Part shown: in pieces, positions 61,674 to 64,000 of the stretch
Numbering within the stretch: position 1 is the first letter of the stretch
Layout: each line of letters starts with the position of its first letter
Source: Imbricaverruca yamaguchii
Lineage: Eukaryota; Arthropoda; Thecostraca; Neoverrucidae
Reading direction: 5' to 3'
DNA length: 64,000 bases
Assembly: GCA_034440575.1 (NCBI GenBank)
Contig: JAOTOL010001469.1
Span: forward strand, 1,066,501 to 1,130,500
Program-made: the position numbers and the translations under genes
The notes under the pieces: model-generated
Told to the model about the DNA's origin: nothing
What the model saw: only the letters and a program-made list of their open reading frames with translations
The model's database searches: none

Positions 61674-61757
61674 CTCGTCCTTGTAGGGGCGAGCCTCCAG
61701 GCCGACCAGCACCGTGGCCAGCAGCACGGCTGATCTGTGACGGAAGCACGGCGTCAT
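61674..61757 (-). CDS. Orcokinin: Orcokinin gene, exon 1: start codon and signal peptide
   Basis: The exon begins at an ATG with a strong context (CCACCATGA) and encodes 28 residues, beginning MTPCFRHRSAVLLATVLVGL and ending EARPYKDE. This is a typical secretory signal peptide: basic n-region (RHR), hydrophobic core (AVLLATVLVGL) and a likely cleavage after LEA. The donor GACGAG/GTGAGG is near-consensus and leaves in phase 0, which fits exon 2. A TATA box lies 53 bases upstream. It is the only minus-strand signal-peptide exon of suitable phase I find upstream of exon 2. Assignment to orcokinin is by position, strand, phase and secretory character, not by peptide homology; further small exons in the 17-kb intron cannot be excluded. 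Confidence 0.72.
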
Positions 61758-61809
61758 GGTGGTCGGCGGCTGCTTGACCTGTACTCGCCGGCGGCCACCG
61801 GCGCTCTCC

Positions 61810-61815
61810 TTTATA
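61810..61815 (-). promoter_or_regulatory. TATA box of the orcokinin promoter
   Basis: GTATAAAGG on the minus strand, with TATAAA at 61815-61810. A start about 30 bases downstream would give a 5' UTR of roughly 25-30 bases before the ATG at 61757. Confidence 0.6.
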
Positions 61816-61854
61816 CGGCCTGGGTGCGGGGGTGGCGGCCAGCGCCAGCCGCCA

Positions 61855-61857
<3 letters not shown>

Positions 61858-61886
<29 letters not shown>

Positions 61887-61888
61887 TC
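61858..61888. repeat. Short (GCCGAC)n tract
   Basis: About four to five copies of GCCGAC in the GC-rich region just upstream of the TATA box. Confidence 0.85.
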
Positions 61889-61899
61889 CTGGGGGTGGA

Positions 61900-62895
61900 G
61901 TCGCTCCGCCCTCACAGCCCGGGCTTCGGCAGCCTGTCCAGCTTCCTGGTGAGGGGCAGCTGATCTTCCGAGCGGATCGCAACGCAGTCAGCGTGGAGGC
62001 TTCACCTATGCATACTTCCCAATACAGACGCCACACGAAGCAGGGTCTCGGCAGTGGATACGTGGGGCGGGGTAAGCGTGAATGGCGCCAGGACTTCGCA
62101 AATTGAACAACTACCCGGCATTATTAGGTCATTCGAGTCTTCTTGGAGCGCTTACCCGATAGGCATAGCCCTAAGATAGTCTAGCGAAAAGTTGGTCCAG
62201 CCCAAAGCAGACGGTAATTCCCAGTTTAATGTGATGTGGGCGTGATACAAGAATTGTCTTTGTATTTGTACTTGCTAAGTGGGTAATTCCTCCTTCAGTG
62301 GCTCCTCCATCGCCCCGTAAGAACTTAGATGGACAGTGGGCTGAAAGCACACGCGCTCTCACGCGCATATTCAACTGTCCGAAGTAGGTGCTATTACAAA
62401 CAACAAAGGGCTTCCGACTCTGCTATAAACGGAGAAACTAATTAATGCCCTGCGCAGCCTACTCAGCTGGAGGTCCGCCACACAGGAGAAACGCTTCCTC
62501 CCGGCTTCTGTGTAGGGGCGGGGCAGGTTCAGGAGACTTCCTCTGCGCATGCAAGTAACCCCACACTCCCCGTTCCTGATATGAGGAAGGTGGCTCGTTG
62601 AAGCTCCCGGTAGAGACCAGGGAATAAAATATCAAACGTCCGATGTTTATAGCCGGTGGAAAACTAGAGTAAATCCATGGGAATTGAAAAATCCTTTTTA
62701 AAAATCAAATGTAATCCAAGTCCTTTTCAAATGTCACTGTTTGGCTACGCAATGCTTGCGCACTGCCAGAAACACCCCTCCCGAAAAGTGTTGCTAGCTG
62801 CGCCACTGACTAAAGCAATCAGGACATATACAGACACATCCAGTCCACTGATCAATCACCTGCGACAATTCTGCCCACAAACGTCCGCTGAAAAC
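61900..62895. other. Upstream flank of the orcokinin promoter
   Basis: GC-rich near 61900-62000, otherwise unremarkable; no gene supported. Confidence 0.4.
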
Positions 62896-62898
62896 TCT

Positions 62899-63050
62899 CT
62901 ACAAGAGGTAGAGCTGCCTCGGGCCGCATCTCCTGTACGGCGGGTAGTCCAGCAGGCGCGTGGCACTCCTCCACGTCACGCAGTGGCAGAATACCACTGC
63001 ATCTGGAGCGCAGTCCACCGCCAGTCCCCCCGTCCGCGCGCGGCGCCACG
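62899..63050 (-). CDS. Possible terminal exon of an unidentified gene
   Basis: A GC-rich minus-strand segment in AT-richer surroundings. A good acceptor (CACCTTTGCCAG, last base 63051) is followed in phase 1 by an open frame of 50 codons to TAG at 62901-62899. It includes AVDCAPDAVVFCHCVTWRSA, then TRLLDYPPYRRCGPRQLYLL, with four cysteines. I do not recognise the protein. Other frames on both strands are also open here, so a chance frame in GC-rich DNA is a real alternative. Confidence 0.25.
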
Positions 63051-63059
63051 CTGGCAAAG

Positions 63060-63600
63060 GTGGTCAACATAGCACCACTTGCAAGCTTCTTCTGGGAACT
63101 CTCTGGTATGGTTTGAACCTGTGCCACTATCAAAGCACTAGGATAGGCGTTGGTAGCGCTACGCTGTGTGCGTAATCACGGCACCGCGGAGGTCAGTCTC
63201 AAGGGGCGCCTTTCAACTCAATGTCGCAGCACCCGTCAAGTATGGTCGCGTATGTTGTCTGCGTTTTGTCCGGAAGTAACGCATATAGCGCAGGCATGGT
63301 TTGATGAACAGGGCAGCGTGAGCAGCTGTTTAAGTTGTCCTGGCACAACTTAGAATGTTTCGTCGGCCATTCAATTGTAACTGTGGGCAAGCATGGGCAC
63401 TGCCTATGTTTGCACACAAAAAAATATACGCTTTGCAAAATCTGTCACAAATTAATAATACTTAAAGCCGTGACTATCTGGTTGTTAAAAAAATCGACAA
63501 AAGTGGTCCCGGAAAACGATCGGAAAACGCGTAAAACAATGTTAAAATTGCACAAAAAGTGGAATAAGCTCACAAGGATATGCTCGTGATAATTTAGCTC
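63060..63600. other. Unassigned stretch
   Basis: Nothing recognised. Confidence 0.4.
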
Positions 63601-63604
63601 TCTG

Positions 63605-64000
63605 AATCGTAGCCCTCCCCGTCTTTCCGGTCATATCCTCACACCCCGTTTCGGAGGGGGGTGATATAAATCTCCCTCTAATCTCCATCTAACCTCCAAA
63701 CTAAGCGTCGCACGAAAACGAAAGACATGTCATCGGGAAGCGCTCGATGAGTATGGCCAGAAATCGACTCCAAATTCCCCCCAAGTGACGTCCCTGGGGG
63801 TTTAGGTTTCACGACTTACACCATGCTTTTCGTTCTGGGGAGTACATGTTGGGGAGATTTGAAAAAAAGAATAATTATTTGGAATAAAAAGGAAGGCGAA
63901 ATTGACCATGGCCACAAACTTTTTGCCCATCCAGAAATCAAAATTATCATCTTTTGAGATCTTAAAATTTTGAGTTATAAAATGTTATTGAGTTTTCCTT
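63605..64000 (-). repeat. Dispersed repeat of about 400 bp, copy 2
   Basis: Reverse complement of 45600-45990, with shared GACCGGAAAGACG, GGGGTGTGAGGAT and CTTTCGTTTTCGT blocks. The copy runs to the window edge and may continue beyond it. Confidence 0.8.

Noticed and set aside
61737..62106. Plus-strand frames over the orcokinin promoter
   Set aside because: They are antisense to a signal-peptide exon with TATA box and Kozak context, and consist of GC-rich low-complexity Arg/Ala/Asp sequence.

Overview
The window looks like nuclear DNA of an arthropod. The evidence is one spliced neuropeptide gene, orcokinin. It encodes the arthropod A-type core [10 protein letters not shown] three times and the B-type peptide GIDSLGGGNLLR four times. 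A crustacean, for example a barnacle-like lineage, is plausible from the peptide variants, but the sequence alone does not fix the taxon. Everything else is repeat-rich, intron-rich animal DNA with long TA, GA and CT microsatellites. I see no bacterial-style operons, rRNA, functional tRNA or CRISPR.

The gene is on the minus strand and spans about 61.76 to 30.06 kb. Exon 1 (61757-61674) has a TATA box, a strong Kozak context and a signal peptide. Exon 2 (44380-44083) carries the B-type peptides. Exon 3 (31675-31348) carries two 37-residue repeats and an LDPLSG peptide. Exon 4 (30279-30057) carries the three A-type orcokinins and the stop. Splice phases agree at all three junctions (0/0, 1/1, 2/2), giving a continuous model of 310 residues. 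In most arthropods studied, A and B peptides come from alternative transcripts, so the apparently continuous A+B frame is the most interesting point here.

Layout of the rest. 0-11.7 kb: palindromic or foldback-like repeats (603-1951, 5335-6650, 8690-10850) and a non-autonomous DNA element with perfect 56-bp terminal inverted repeats (3016-4410). 11.7-14.2 kb: a higher-order array of short C/T-rich repeats. 14.3-18.9 kb: a SINE-like element split by a GA tract, an 84-bp tandem repeat, TA and CT tracts and a CR1-like tail. 19.3-28.9 kb: GC-rich degenerate repeats and two decayed non-LTR retrotransposons downstream of the gene. 30-44 kb: exons 4 to 2, with introns holding 61-bp, 29-bp and 17/34-bp minisatellites and tRNA-derived SINEs. 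44-61.7 kb: the 17-kb first intron, with a 178-bp satellite, two head-to-head Penelope-like elements and an 86/47-bp compound repeat. 61.7-64 kb: promoter, a weak candidate exon and a dispersed repeat.

No second gene can be supported with confidence. Most other long reading frames are translations of simple or tandem repeats.
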